In this document: positions 45,540-55,136 of the stretch, piece by piece | How positions within the stretch are numbered: position 1 is the first letter of the stretch | Layout: each line of letters begins with the position of its first letter | NCBI RefSeq assembly: GCF_003336755.1 | Contig: NZ_QMDI01000002.1 | Span: forward strand, 434,001-498,000 | DNA from: Elioraea thermophila (ex Habib et al. 2022) | GTDB lineage: Bacteria > Pseudomonadota > Alphaproteobacteria > Acetobacterales > Acetobacteraceae | Length of the DNA: 64,000 nucleotides | Direction: 5' to 3' | The notes under the pieces: model-generated | What the model was told of the DNA's origin: nothing | The model's database searches: none | Seen by the model: the letters and a program-made list of their open reading frames with translations, nothing else | Translations under genes and position numbers: made by a program

Positions 45540-47032
45540 GCGGTGACCGTCCGCGGCTTCCGTCGCACGAGCCCCCACAGGATCGCGAGCCACACGAGGG
45601 CCGTGATCGCGGCCAGCACGGCGGCGATCGGGCGGGAGACGAAGTAGGCGAGGCTCCCGTCGCCCTTCATCATCGTCGTCATGAAGTGCTTCTCGAACGG
45701 ATCGCCGAGCACGATGCCGAGGATGGCGGGCGCGATCGGAATGCCGTTCTCCTCCATCGCCCAGGCGAGCACGCCCATCACCGCCATGATGACGAGGGCG
45801 AACGGATCGTTGTCGATCGCGAAACTGCCCACCATGCAGAACAGCAGGATCAGCGGCGTGAGCACGGGGCGCGGCACGAGCAGCACCTTGGCGCAGAGCC
45901 GGATGGCGACGAGGCCGATCGGGATCATCACCAGGTTGGCGAGCACGAAGGCGAGGAACACCGCCCCGATCTGGCCGGGGTTCATCAGGAAGATGTCGGG
46001 GCCCGGCTGGATGCCCTTCATCAGCAAGAGCCCGATCACGATCGCGGTGACGGAATCGCCCGGGATGCCGAACACCAGCGCCGGCACCCAGGCGCCGGCG
46101 ATCGCGGCGTTGTTCGCCGCCCCGGCATCGACCAGCCCCTCCTCCGACCCCCGCCCGAACTTCTCGGGTTCTTTCGAGAAGCGCTTGCCGACGGCGTAGG
46201 AGATCCAGGCCGCGATGTCGGCCCCGGCACCGGGCAGGATGCCGATCGCCGTGCCGATGACGTTGCCGCGCACGAGGTTGACCGGGTGGCGCCGCAGCAC
46301 TGCACCGGTGCCGCGCAGGATCGAACCGAGCCGCCGCGTCTGCACTTCCGCCGCGGTGCGGATGGTCGGCAGGTTGCGCAGGATCTCGGCGATCGCGAAC
46401 ATCCCCACCATCGCCGGAATGAACGACACGCCCGACAGCAGGTTGGGGATGCCGGCGGTGAAGCGCGGGTAGCCGGAGGTGACGTCCTGCCCGATGGTGG
46501 CAATGAAGAGCCCGACGAGGAGCCCCACCGCGCCCTTCAGCGGATCGGGCCCCGCCACCAGCACCGCGCAGGAGAGGCCCAAGGCGACGAGCCAGAAATA
46601 TTCCACCCCCGAAAAGCGCAGGGCGAATTCGGCGAGCCACGGCGCGAGCAGCACGAGCACCGCCGTGCCGAACAAGCCGCCGATGGCGGAGGCGACGAGG
46701 CAGATCCCGAGCGCGAGTTCCGCCCGCCCTTGCTTCGTCAGCGCATAGGCGTCGGCGACATACGCCGCGGAGGCCGGCGTGCCGGGAATGCGCATCAAGG
46801 CGGCCGGAATGTCGCCGGCGAAGATCGCCATCGCCGTCGTCATCACCACGGCGGTGAGGGCGGAAACGGGGTCGAGGAAGAAACTGACCGGCACCAAGAG
46901 AGCCACCGCCATGGTGGCGGAGAGCCCCGGCATCGCGCCGACGAACAGGCCGAACAACGCCGCCCCGATGCCGACGAGGACGGTCTGCGGCGTGAGGATC
47001 AGCGCGAGCGCCTGCGGCAAGGCCTCGATCAT
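45536..47032 (-). CDS. Tripartite tricarboxylate transporter large membrane protein (TctA family)
   Basis: A 498-residue membrane protein with about twelve helices. It contains GAMPGLSATMAVALLVPVSFFLDP, RIPGTPASAAYVADAY and ILPGAGADIAAWISYAVGKRFS, repeated segments found in TctA proteins, and GDSVTAIVIGLLLMKGI. It moves a carboxylate such as citrate, tartrate or a dicarboxylate with Na+ or protons. It follows the TctB-like gene with a 1 bp gap. The ligand is not known. Confidence 0.94.
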   Translation of the reverse strand: MIEALPQALALILTPQTVLVGIGAALFGLFVGAMPGLSATMAVALLVPVSFFLDPVSALTAVVMTTAMAIFAGDIPAALMRIPGTPASAAYVADAYALTKQGRAELALGICLVASAIGGLFGTAVLVLLAPWLAEFALRFSGVEYFWLVALGLSCAVLVAGPDPLKGAVGLLVGLFIATIGQDVTSGYPRFTAGIPNLLSGVSFIPAMVGMFAIAEILRNLPTIRTAAEVQTRRLGSILRGTGAVLRRHPVNLVRGNVIGTAIGILPGAGADIAAWISYAVGKRFSKEPEKFGRGSEEGLVDAGAANNAAIAGAWVPALVFGIPGDSVTAIVIGLLLMKGIQPGPDIFLMNPGQIGAVFLAFVLANLVMIPIGLVAIRLCAKVLLVPRPVLTPLILLFCMVGSFAIDNDPFALVIMAVMGVLAWAMEENGIPIAPAILGIVLGDPFEKHFMTTMMKGDGSLAYFVSRPIAAVLAAITALVWLAILWGLVRRKPRTVTA

Positions 47033-47033
47033 G

Positions 47034-47507
47034 TCAGTAGCGGATCGAAGCGATCAGCCCCAACGGAAGCGGCACGCGCAGCCACTCGGCGAACAGCAGG
47101 TGCAGCGCGAGCGGGCCGAGCACGGCGGTGGCCACCGCCAGCCACCAGGAGGCGCCGAAGCGTCGCACCAGCGCGAGCAGCATCACCGCCGCGGTCGGCA
47201 CGAAGCCGAGCCGCGGCGCCGCCGCGAGGTAGAAACCGATGGCGCCGAGCAGGAGAAGCGCATCGAAGCGCGCGCGCGCCTCGCCGAGCAACGGGCCCGC
47301 GGCGATCCAGGGTCCGCGCAGGCCCGCCCGCGCCTCGCGCACGATCAGGCCCGCTCCGCAGGCGGCGAAACCGGCCGCGATCAGCAGAGGGAACAGCGAA
47401 GGCCCGAAGGCCTGCCCGGGAACGAGCGGAAAGCCTCGCGCCGTCCAGGCGATCGCCGCCGCCGCGCCGAGGAGCACGATACCCAGCGCGGCGTCGGAAA
47501 GCCGCAA
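47034..47507 (-). CDS. Tripartite tricarboxylate transporter small membrane protein (TctB family)
   Basis: A 157-residue protein with four hydrophobic segments. It starts MRLSDAALGIVLLGAAAAIAWTARGFP and has the FGPSLFPLLIAAG block of TctB proteins. It is the small membrane partner of TctA. Only 4 bp separate it from the TctC-like gene and 1 bp from the TctA-like gene, so C-B-A is one leftward operon. Confidence 0.9.
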   Translation of the reverse strand: MRLSDAALGIVLLGAAAAIAWTARGFPLVPGQAFGPSLFPLLIAAGFAACGAGLIVREARAGLRGPWIAAGPLLGEARARFDALLLLGAIGFYLAAAPRLGFVPTAAVMLLALVRRFGASWWLAVATAVLGPLALHLLFAEWLRVPLPLGLIASIRY

Positions 47508-47511
47508 TGCC

Positions 47512-48489
47512 TCAGGTCCTCGCCAGACCGAGCGCGCGCATGACCGCGCCGAGATCGCGATCGGACTTCTCGACGAAGGCCGCGAGCTCGGCGGCCGGCA
47601 TCGGGTTGACGCCGAAGCCGCGCGCCTCCATCGCCGCCTTCCACTGCTCGGTCGCCATCGCCTTCAGCGCCGCCTCCTCGAGCCGACGCGCGATCGCTGC
47701 CGGCAACCCCTTCGGCCCCATCACCGAGAGGTAGGAGGCGAGAGTCCAGTCGGAGCCGATCGCCTCCTTCACCGTCGGCACGTCCGGAAAGGCCGGCAGT
47801 CGCTGCGGCATCATCACGGCCAGCGAACGGACGCGCCCGGCACGGATCAGCGGTGCCGCCTCGGCGATGCCGCAGGGCACGATGTGCACGCCCCCAGCCA
47901 CGAGTTCGCGCAGGCCCGAAGCCGCACCGTCGGACGGGATCCAGGGCGCCGCGTCGGGCGGCAGCCCGACCGACTGCAACAGCCCCGCGATCGCAAGGTG
48001 CCAGATGCCGCCCTGGCCGGTGCCCGAAGACTTGTAGCGGCCCGGATTGGCGCGGATCGCATCGATCATGTCCTTCAGCGTCCGCCACGGGCTGTCGGCC
48101 GCCACCTGAACGCCGGCAGGCACCAGGTTCATCATCGCGATCGGCGTGTAGTCGCGCCAGGTGAGGCGGGTGAGCCCCTGCCAGTGCATCATGCCGATCT
48201 CCACCGTGACGGCGCCGATCGTGTAGCCATCGGGCGCCGCCTCGGCGATCGCGCTGTGCCCGACCACGCCGGAACCGCCCGTGCGGTTGACCACGTTCAC
48301 CGGCTGGCCGAGCTCCCGCTCCATCAGCGCAGCGATGGTGCGCGAGTGGTAGTCGGTGCCGCCACCGGCACCCCACGGCACGATGAACTGGATCGGGCGC
48401 ACCGGGTAGGCCTGCGCGGAGGCGGGGCGGGCGAGAGCGGCAGCACCGGCGAGGGCGGCGGCGCGACCGAGCGAGCGGCGTGTGAGCAT
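47512..48489 (-). CDS. Tripartite tricarboxylate transporter binding protein (TctC/Bug family)
   Basis: A 325-residue periplasmic receptor. The signal MLTRRSLGRAAALAGAAAL carries RRSLG, possibly twin-arginine. The mature part shows YPVRPIQFIVPWGAGGGTDYHSR, VNVVNRTGGSGVVGHSAIAEAAPDGYT and YLSVMGPKGLPAAI, typical of Bug/TctC proteins. It is the intact counterpart of the interrupted gene at 7129-8115, although the two are not close paralogues. It binds the ligand for the TctBA membrane proteins downstream. Confidence 0.93.
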   Translation of the reverse strand: MLTRRSLGRAAALAGAAALARPASAQAYPVRPIQFIVPWGAGGGTDYHSRTIAALMERELGQPVNVVNRTGGSGVVGHSAIAEAAPDGYTIGAVTVEIGMMHWQGLTRLTWRDYTPIAMMNLVPAGVQVAADSPWRTLKDMIDAIRANPGRYKSSGTGQGGIWHLAIAGLLQSVGLPPDAAPWIPSDGAASGLRELVAGGVHIVPCGIAEAAPLIRAGRVRSLAVMMPQRLPAFPDVPTVKEAIGSDWTLASYLSVMGPKGLPAAIARRLEEAALKAMATEQWKAAMEARGFGVNPMPAAELAAFVEKSDRDLGAVMRALGLART

Positions 48490-48621
48490 GACGGACGTCT
48501 CCCTGTTCGTTCGACGCCTCAGGCGCCGTTGCCGGAAGTGAAGGCCCCTCGCCGCAGCACCGTCAAGCACCCGACGTGCGGAGCGGCTAAACTCGTGCCG
48601 CCGAGTTTCAGGGGATGAGGC

Positions 48622-51600
48622 ATGGACGATCCGGTTGTGGCCGCCTTGCGTCGCGCGCAGCGCGAGCTTCTCGACTTCTCCTTGCGCAATCGCCTGCTGT
48701 CGCTGCCGGAGCCCGGTCGCAGCGCCGGCGTGGTGCCGATCGTCGGTGAACGCGCCGAAACCGTGTTCGGCCGGCTGGTCGCGGAAGGGAAGGCGATGGG
48801 GCTCGCAGCGGCGGAGAACGACGTCGAGGAGCCAACGACAGAGAGCAAGTCCGGCGCGAAAGCGGCGTCCTCTCGCACCCGGCGCCGCGCCATCGCCGCC
48901 CCCGGTGCGGCGAGCGTGCCCGACCCCGAAGACCAGATCCTCTCCGCCGGGCTTTCGCCCACCCTGCTCGCGCGCACGCTGACCAGGATCGAGCGCGACT
49001 CGCGGAGCTTCATCGACGAGCAGGGTATCAACATCCTCTTCCTCGCCCTGGGCCAGCTCGAGTGGCGCGACGACGGCAACGGCGGGAAGGCGAGACGAGC
49101 GCCGCTGGTGCTCGTGCCGTGTCGGCTCGCGCGACGGCATGCGCGCGATGCGTTCCACCTGAGCTGGGACGGGGGCGAGATCGTCGGCAACCTGACGCTC
49201 GCTGCCTTCCTCGCCGACCAGTTCAAGCTCAACCTGCCCGAGGCGCCCGATTTCGGCGCCGATGGCTGGACGGCGATCGCCGCCTGGTTCGATGCGGTGG
49301 CGAAATCGGTCGCCGAGCGAGGCTTCACCGTCGCGCGCGACGCGATCGCGCTCGGGCTCTTCTCCTTCGCCAAGTTCCTGATGTTCAAGGATCTGGGGCG
49401 GGAGGAGATCGCGCGTCACCCGCTCGTGCGCGCCCTCCTCGGCGCCGCCCCGCCGCCGCCGGCCGAAACCTTCCCGGACGATGCCGACATCGACGCGCTG
49501 ATCCCCGTCGAGCGGCTCGATTTCGTGCTCGATTCGGATGGCAGCCAGACGCTGGCGGCGGAAGCGGTTCGCCGCGGCGGTTCGCTGGTGATCCAGGGGC
49601 CGCCGGGTACGGGCAAGAGCCAGGTGATCACGAACGTGATCGCCCAGGCCGTGCTGGACGGGAAGACGGTGCTGTTCGTCGCTGAGAAGCTCGCCGCCCT
49701 CGAGGTGGTGCAGCGACGCCTCGCCAGCGTGGGGCTCGGGGCGGCTTGTCTCGCCCTGTACAGCGAGGGTGTGGGCCGTCGTGCGCTGGTGGCGGAGCTG
49801 GATGCGACGTTGAAAGCGCCGCGCGCGAAGCCGCCCGATCGGGACGCGGTGATCCGCCCCCTCGGCGCGTTGCGTGGGCGTCTCAATCGCCACGCCGCAG
49901 CCATGCACGCGCCGATCCGGGAGACCGGCTGGACGGCGTTCCGCGCCATCGGCGAGGTGGCGCGGCTGAAACAGGCTGGCGTCGCCCCGCCGCCCTTCAA
50001 GCTGGAGGCGGCAGGCTGGACGGCGCAGCAGGTGCGCGAAGCAACGCGCCTGGCGCGGGAACTGGCCGAGGCGGCGCGGGCGGCATCGCCCGCCAACAGC
50101 GTCTGGCGCGGGGTGTCCGCTTACGCCCTGCCGCCGACGGAACTCGACCGCCTGCCCGCGCGGATCGTCGCCGCGATCGAGGCCGTCGGCGCGCTCGGCC
50201 GCCTCGTCGGTGCGGAAGCGACGCGACGCGACGCGGAGGCCGGCTTGGCCGATCTGCGCGCCGCCGCACGCTTCGCCGCCATCAAGGCGCGCGCTCCTGG
50301 CGTGTGCGAGACTGCCTGGACCACGCCGGGCCTCGCCGAAGCCCGGGCGGAACTGGCGAAAGGTGGGGGGCTCCTGCGTTCCCTTTCGGCGTCGTATCGT
50401 GCCGCCCGCGCGGCGGTGGCGGCGCTCTTCGCCGGCCCCCCTCCCCCCGATCCGCTGCCCGTCCTCGATGCGGTCCTCGAGGGCCAGGCGCTGGTCGCCG
50501 AACACCCGGCGGCGGTAGCGACGACGCCGGATCCGGCGCGGGAGAGCGCGCTCGCCGCCGCCCTGGACGGCGTGCGGACCACGCTCGATCCCCTGCTCGC
50601 CGATCTCGCGGTCGATCCCCTCTTGGCCTTCGGGGGCGAGGACCCGCCGCTCGGCAGGATCGCGGAGCGGTTGGCGCTCTGGGCCGGCTCGGTCGCCACC
50701 CTGCCCGAGTGGCTTGCCTGGTCGCGTCTCGCGGCCGAGGCGCGCGCGGCGGGACTCGCTGCGGTGGCGGATCGTCTCGCCGACGGATCGCTCGCGCCGG
50801 AGGATGCTCCCCTCGCCGTCCGCTATGCTCTCGCCGAGTCGTTGCTCGCGGCGGCGATGCGCGCCAACCCATCCCTCGCCGCCTTCGACGGGCCGGCCTT
50901 CACCCGCCTGGTCGAAGAGTTCCGAACGGCCGACATCGCCCGGCTCCAGCTCGCCCGCGCCGAGGCCGCCGCCGCCCACGCCGCGCGACTGCGCATCGCC
51001 GAGGGCCCCGACTTCATCCGCGAAATGACGGTGCTGCGCGGCGAGATCGCGAAAAAGCGGGGCCACCTGCCGGTGCGCACCCTCCTCGCGCGGGCAGGGC
51101 GGCTCGTGCAGCAGATCAAGCCCGTGTTCATGATGAGCCCCCTCTCGGTCGCCGCCTATCTCGACCCGGCAGCGATCGACTTCGACCTGCTGGTGATCGA
51201 CGAGGCGAGCCAGATCGAACCGGTGGATGCGATCGGCGCCATTGCGCGCGCGCGGCAGATCGTCGTGGTCGGCGACGATCGCCAGATGCCGCCCACCCGC
51301 TTCTTCGCGCGCATGACCTCCGACGAGGAGGAACGCGACCCGGCGGAGGAGGAGATGGTGGCCACGAGCGACGTGGAGAGCATCCTCTCCCTCTGCACCG
51401 CGCGCGGCTTCCCCAACCAGATGCTGCGCTGGCACTACCGCAGCCGCCACGAGAGCCTGATCGCGGTGTCCAATCGCGCGTTCTACGAGAACCGTCTGCT
51501 CGTCATCCCCTCGCCGAAGCCGCGGTCCGGCGATCTCGGGCTCTCGCTCGTGCGAGTCGAGGGCACCTTCGACAGCGGCGGTTCCGGCACGAACGCGGTC

Positions 51601-53001
51601 GAGGCGCGGGCGGTGGCGGAGGCGGTGATGGCGCATGCGCGCGAACGGCCGCAGGAGACGCTCGGTGTGGCCGCGTTCAGCGTGCGCCAGCGCGATGCGA
51701 TCCTGGATGCGCTCGAGGCGCTCAGGCGCGAGAGCCCCGAGACGGAGGCCTTCTTCTCCGCCCACCCGCACGAGCCGTTCTTCGTCAAGAACCTGGAGAA
51801 CGTGCAGGGCGACGAGCGCGACGTCATCTTCATCTCGGTCGGCTACGCGCGCGGACCCGATGGCAAGGTGGCGATGCGCTTCGGCCCGCTCGCGGTGGAA
51901 GGGGGGGAACGACGCCTCAACGTGCTGATCACGCGCGCGAAGAAGCGCTGCGTGGTATTCTCCGGCCTGACCGCCGATGACATCGACCTCTCGCGCTCCT
52001 CCGCGCGGGGGGTGGCCGTGCTGAAGGAGTTCCTTGCCTTCGCCGCCGGCGGTTCGGTGCAGGCTGCGACCGCACGGCGCGAGGACGGGGATGCTGCGCT
52101 GTCGGACGCGATCGCCACCGCCCTCGCCAAGGCGGGGCTCGAGGTCGAACGTCGGGTGGGGCTTGCCGGGCTGTTCGTCGACGTTGCGGTGCGCGATCGT
52201 TCCGGCGACGGCTATGGTCTCGGCATCCTGACGGATGGCGACTTCTACGCCTCCGCCCGCTCGGCGCGCGACCGCGACCGGTTGCAGGAAGCGGCACTCG
52301 GCATGATGGGCTGGCGGCTGACGCGCTCCTGGGCGGCGGATTGGCTGGTGCGGCCCGAGGCCGAAGCCCGGCGTCTCGCCACCCTCGCAGGGGCTGAGGT
52401 CGACGACGCCGCCCCCGCCGATGCGGCCGGCAAAGCGCCCCTCCCGACCACCCTCTCACGCGCCTACGAACCGGCGGCGATCGCGGTGCCGAAGGAGACG
52501 CCACCCGAGGCGATGCCCTTCGCGCGGCTGGCGCGCATCCTCGCCGATATCGTGCGCGCCGAAGGGCCGATCCACACCGAGGCGGTGATCGCTCGGGCGC
52601 TCGCGCTCTGGGAGGTGGCGAACCCGACCGCGAAGACGCGCGCGGCACTCGAACAGGCGCTGCGTCTCGGCGCCGAACTGGAAGGGCTCGTCGCCGACGG
52701 CCCGTTCTGGCGGGCGGAGGGCGGCGAGGTGGTGGTGCGCGACCGCAGCGCCCTCCCACCCGAGTGGCGGCGTCCCGCTTGGCTGCCGCCACAGGAGATC
52801 CGCGCCGCCCTGGTCGCCGCGCTCGAGGCGACGGAGGGCGGCGTCGCGGCCGAAGCGCTCGATACGGCGGCGCTGAGGCTGCTCGGCGTGGGCGAGGACG
52901 CACGCCCCGCCGTCTCGGCGCAGCGCGCCCTGCTTGCCGCCGAGGGGCGGATCGCCACCCGCGGCGGGCTGGTGTTCGCTGCCGCCCCCGCGCCCGGCTG
53001 A
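48622..53001 (+). CDS. DUF4011 superfamily I helicase with Vsr-like and DUF3320 domains
   Basis: A 1459-residue multidomain protein. The DUF4011 signature RAQRELLDFSLRNRLLSLP is at residues 11-29. Helicase motif I is GPPGTGKSQVITN (about 326), motif II is LLVIDEASQIEP (about 857), then HYRSRHESLI; motifs V-VI are NVQGDERDVIFISVGYA (about 1060) and RRLNVLITRAKKRCVVFSG. About 520 residues lie between motifs I and II. A Vsr/MTES_1575-like domain follows (about 1155-1250: VDVAVRD, GILTDG, SARDRDRLQEAALGMMGW), then a DUF3320 winged-helix region. In the Vsr-like part, the family's IECDG is ILTDG, so a metal-binding Glu may be missing. Relatives occur in defence islands, but no partner genes are adjacent here. 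Confidence 0.88.
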   Translation: MDDPVVAALRRAQRELLDFSLRNRLLSLPEPGRSAGVVPIVGERAETVFGRLVAEGKAMGLAAAENDVEEPTTESKSGAKAASSRTRRRAIAAPGAASVPDPEDQILSAGLSPTLLARTLTRIERDSRSFIDEQGINILFLALGQLEWRDDGNGGKARRAPLVLVPCRLARRHARDAFHLSWDGGEIVGNLTLAAFLADQFKLNLPEAPDFGADGWTAIAAWFDAVAKSVAERGFTVARDAIALGLFSFAKFLMFKDLGREEIARHPLVRALLGAAPPPPAETFPDDADIDALIPVERLDFVLDSDGSQTLAAEAVRRGGSLVIQGPPGTGKSQVITNVIAQAVLDGKTVLFVAEKLAALEVVQRRLASVGLGAACLALYSEGVGRRALVAELDATLKAPRAKPPDRDAVIRPLGALRGRLNRHAAAMHAPIRETGWTAFRAIGEVARLKQAGVAPPPFKLEAAGWTAQQVREATRLARELAEAARAASPANSVWRGVSAYALPPTELDRLPARIVAAIEAVGALGRLVGAEATRRDAEAGLADLRAAARFAAIKARAPGVCETAWTTPGLAEARAELAKGGGLLRSLSASYRAARAAVAALFAGPPPPDPLPVLDAVLEGQALVAEHPAAVATTPDPARESALAAALDGVRTTLDPLLADLAVDPLLAFGGEDPPLGRIAERLALWAGSVATLPEWLAWSRLAAEARAAGLAAVADRLADGSLAPEDAPLAVRYALAESLLAAAMRANPSLAAFDGPAFTRLVEEFRTADIARLQLARAEAAAAHAARLRIAEGPDFIREMTVLRGEIAKKRGHLPVRTLLARAGRLVQQIKPVFMMSPLSVAAYLDPAAIDFDLLVIDEASQIEPVDAIGAIARARQIVVVGDDRQMPPTRFFARMTSDEEERDPAEEEMVATSDVESILSLCTARGFPNQMLRWHYRSRHESLIAVSNRAFYENRLLVIPSPKPRSGDLGLSLVRVEGTFDSGGSGTNAVEARAVAEAVMAHARERPQETLGVAAFSVRQRDAILDALEALRRESPETEAFFSAHPHEPFFVKNLENVQGDERDVIFISVGYARGPDGKVAMRFGPLAVEGGERRLNVLITRAKKRCVVFSGLTADDIDLSRSSARGVAVLKEFLAFAAGGSVQAATARREDGDAALSDAIATALAKAGLEVERRVGLAGLFVDVAVRDRSGDGYGLGILTDGDFYASARSARDRDRLQEAALGMMGWRLTRSWAADWLVRPEAEARRLATLAGAEVDDAAPADAAGKAPLPTTLSRAYEPAAIAVPKETPPEAMPFARLARILADIVRAEGPIHTEAVIARALALWEVANPTAKTRAALEQALRLGAELEGLVADGPFWRAEGGEVVVRDRSALPPEWRRPAWLPPQEIRAALVAALEATEGGVAAEALDTAALRLLGVGEDARPAVSAQRALLAAEGRIATRGGLVFAAAPAPG

Positions 53002-53016
53002 CGGGATCCGCCGCCC

Positions 53017-53676
53017 TCAGACCTTGGCCTTGCGCTTGGCGCGCTTGGCCAGCATGTCGTCGTAACGATCCGCCGGCAGAAGGAGCAGGATGCGATCGCC
53101 CGGATGCACGGCATCCGTCTCCGAGGGAAGAACGCAGCTTTCGCCGCGGAAGATGGCGAGCGGCTTCACGCCGCGCGGCAGATCCTTCAGGCAGTTGCTG
53201 TCGGCATCCTCCTGGGTGGCGACGAAGGTGAACAGCCGGAACCCCGGCGGGATCATCTGCTCCGCCCCCGCCCCCGCCCCACCCTCCAGGCGATCGACGA
53301 TCGCCTGCGCCATGGTGCGGTCGGGAACCAGGAGCTCGGACAGACCGACCTCGAGGGCGACGTTCTCGAGTTCCGGATCCGAAACCTTCGGCAGCACGCG
53401 GGCGAAGCCGACGGACCGGCCGACCAGGGCGGCGAGGATGTTGTCCTGATCCCCACTCGTCAGCGCGATCAGCGCCTCGCACTCCTCTGGGGCCGTCTCG
53501 CGCAGGATGGAGGGCCGGTTGCCGTCGCCAGCGACGAAGGCGGCATCGAGCCTCTCACCCAGTTCCTCGATGCGCGCGCGGTTGCGCTCGACGATCACCA
53601 CCTCATGGCCGCGGCGGATCAGCGCCTGTGCGGTCGCGACCGCAAGATTGGAGGCGCCGACGATCACCACCCGCAT
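53017..53676 (-). CDS. TrkA-like potassium uptake regulatory protein
   Basis: A 219-residue RCK protein. The nucleotide-binding TrkA-N fold starts MRVVIVGASNLAVATAQALIRRGHEVVIVERN, with FVAGDGNRPSILRE and ALTSGDQDNILAALVGR. A TrkA-C domain follows with GDRILLLLPADRYDD. It would gate the TrkH-like channel encoded 2 bp upstream in response to NAD(H) or ATP/ADP. The N-terminal loop reads GASNLA, not the GxGxxG of classical TrkA, so nucleotide binding could be altered. It is convergent with the helicase gene. Confidence 0.88.
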   Translation of the reverse strand: MRVVIVGASNLAVATAQALIRRGHEVVIVERNRARIEELGERLDAAFVAGDGNRPSILRETAPEECEALIALTSGDQDNILAALVGRSVGFARVLPKVSDPELENVALEVGLSELLVPDRTMAQAIVDRLEGGAGAGAEQMIPPGFRLFTFVATQEDADSNCLKDLPRGVKPLAIFRGESCVLPSETDAVHPGDRILLLLPADRYDDMLAKRAKRKAKV

Positions 53677-53678
53677 GC

Positions 53679-55133
53679 TCACACTCCCGCACTTTGCCGC
53701 CGACCGATCCAGGTTCGGGGATACAGAAGCACGAGCACGGCGACGATTTCGAGCCGCCCCATCAGCATGCCGACGATCAACGCCGCCTTGAACGGCGCCC
53801 CGAGACCGTGCGAGGCGACCCCGACCGAGGCGCCACAGGTGGACAGCGCCGAGGCGCAGTCGAACAGGGCATCGACCGGGGCGTGATGGCCGGCGAGCAG
53901 GATCGCCCAAAGCATGATCAGCATCAAAGTGAACAGGGTGACCACGGTGGCGGTGCCGCGGATCAGGTCCGCCTCGCCGGAACGCGTGGTGATCACGGCG
54001 TGCGGGGCAAGCGCGGTGCGCGCGATCGCATCGCGCACCAGCCTGCCCATGCCGAGCACGCGGAACATCTTGATGCCGCCCGCCGTGGAGGCGGTGTCGC
54101 CGCCGAAGATCATCTGCACGATCATGATCAATTTCGATACCGCATCGAGTGATCCGAGGTCGAGCGTCGAGAACCCCGTGGTCGCTTGGCAGGAGAGCGA
54201 CATCAGGAACGCATCCCACGCCGCCTCGCGCCAGGGCAGGCCCGACAGCCGTGTCATGGTGGCGAACAGGAGCAGGAACCCGACGACGCAAAAGGCGACG
54301 AAGGCGCGAAGTTCCGGCGCGCCGAGCACGGCCCGCACCTTCCCGCGCCTCAGCTGCGGCCAGATCAGGAAGGAGACCGCACCGAGTGTGCCGAAGACCA
54401 TCGCCACCGTCTGCACGGCCCGCCCGCCGACGCCGCCGATCGAGGAGTCGTCGGTCGCGAAGCCGCCGCCGCACACCGCCGTCAAGCCGTGCAGGAGCGC
54501 CTCGCCGGGATCGAGCCCGGCCGCCAACAGGGCGAGGACGGCGAGCACCGTCAGCCCGGCGTAGACGATCGCCATCGTCCGCATCCAGGCGCGGGCCCCC
54601 AGCATCACCTCCTCCGGGGTGAGCTGATAGGAGAGCCAACGCCCGGCGACCGCCCCGCGCTCCAGCGTGAGGAACAGCGCAAGCAGCACGATCATCAGCC
54701 CGCCGGACCACTGTCCCCAGGCGCGTGCAAAGAGGAACGACCAGGGCTTGTTCTCGACGGAATCGAGCGTGGAGAGGCCGGTTGTGGTCACCGCGGAGAC
54801 GCCCTCGAACACGGCATCGATCAGCGGCACGCCTTCGGCCCACCACGGCAGGGCAAGGGCGAGCGAGCCGAGCAGGAAGGCGCAGACGGAGAGCGCCATC
54901 GCCTCGTTGGTCTGCGGCACGGGGGCCGGCTGCCCGCGCGACAGTGCCACCCACAGCGCGAGCAGGATCGCGACGATGGCAGCATGGGCCGCCGCGCCGA
55001 TCCACTCGCCATCGACGGCGGAGACGAGCACGAGCGGCGCGTTGATGCCGGTCAACAACAGCGCGGCGCGACCGATGAGCCGGCCGAGCACGCGCGGACG
55101 GACGGCGAAGGCCAAAGACGCGGTGCTGGCCAC
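53679..55133 (-). CDS. TrkH-family potassium uptake membrane protein
   Basis: A 484-residue channel-like transporter. The four pore segments of the family are recognisable: GVSAVTTTGLSTLDSV, AVCGGGFATDDSSIGG, SCQATTGFSTLDLG and CASALSTCGASVGVA, with GGDTASTAGGIKMFRVL between the third and fourth. It imports K+ across the inner membrane and is controlled by the TrkA-like protein of the next gene (2 bp gap). The start ATG 55133 lies 3 bp after the PBP1C stop, so both may share a transcript. Confidence 0.92.
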   Translation of the reverse strand: MASTASLAFAVRPRVLGRLIGRAALLLTGINAPLVLVSAVDGEWIGAAAHAAIVAILLALWVALSRGQPAPVPQTNEAMALSVCAFLLGSLALALPWWAEGVPLIDAVFEGVSAVTTTGLSTLDSVENKPWSFLFARAWGQWSGGLMIVLLALFLTLERGAVAGRWLSYQLTPEEVMLGARAWMRTMAIVYAGLTVLAVLALLAAGLDPGEALLHGLTAVCGGGFATDDSSIGGVGGRAVQTVAMVFGTLGAVSFLIWPQLRRGKVRAVLGAPELRAFVAFCVVGFLLLFATMTRLSGLPWREAAWDAFLMSLSCQATTGFSTLDLGSLDAVSKLIMIVQMIFGGDTASTAGGIKMFRVLGMGRLVRDAIARTALAPHAVITTRSGEADLIRGTATVVTLFTLMLIMLWAILLAGHHAPVDALFDCASALSTCGASVGVASHGLGAPFKAALIVGMLMGRLEIVAVLVLLYPRTWIGRRQSAGV

Positions 55134-55136
55134 CGT

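Noticed and set aside
48490-51771. A minus-strand open frame spanning the first half of the helicase and extending into the TctC-like gene
   Set aside because: The part opposite the helicase is low-complexity shadow sequence; only the segment from 48489 leftward has a signal peptide and family motifs.
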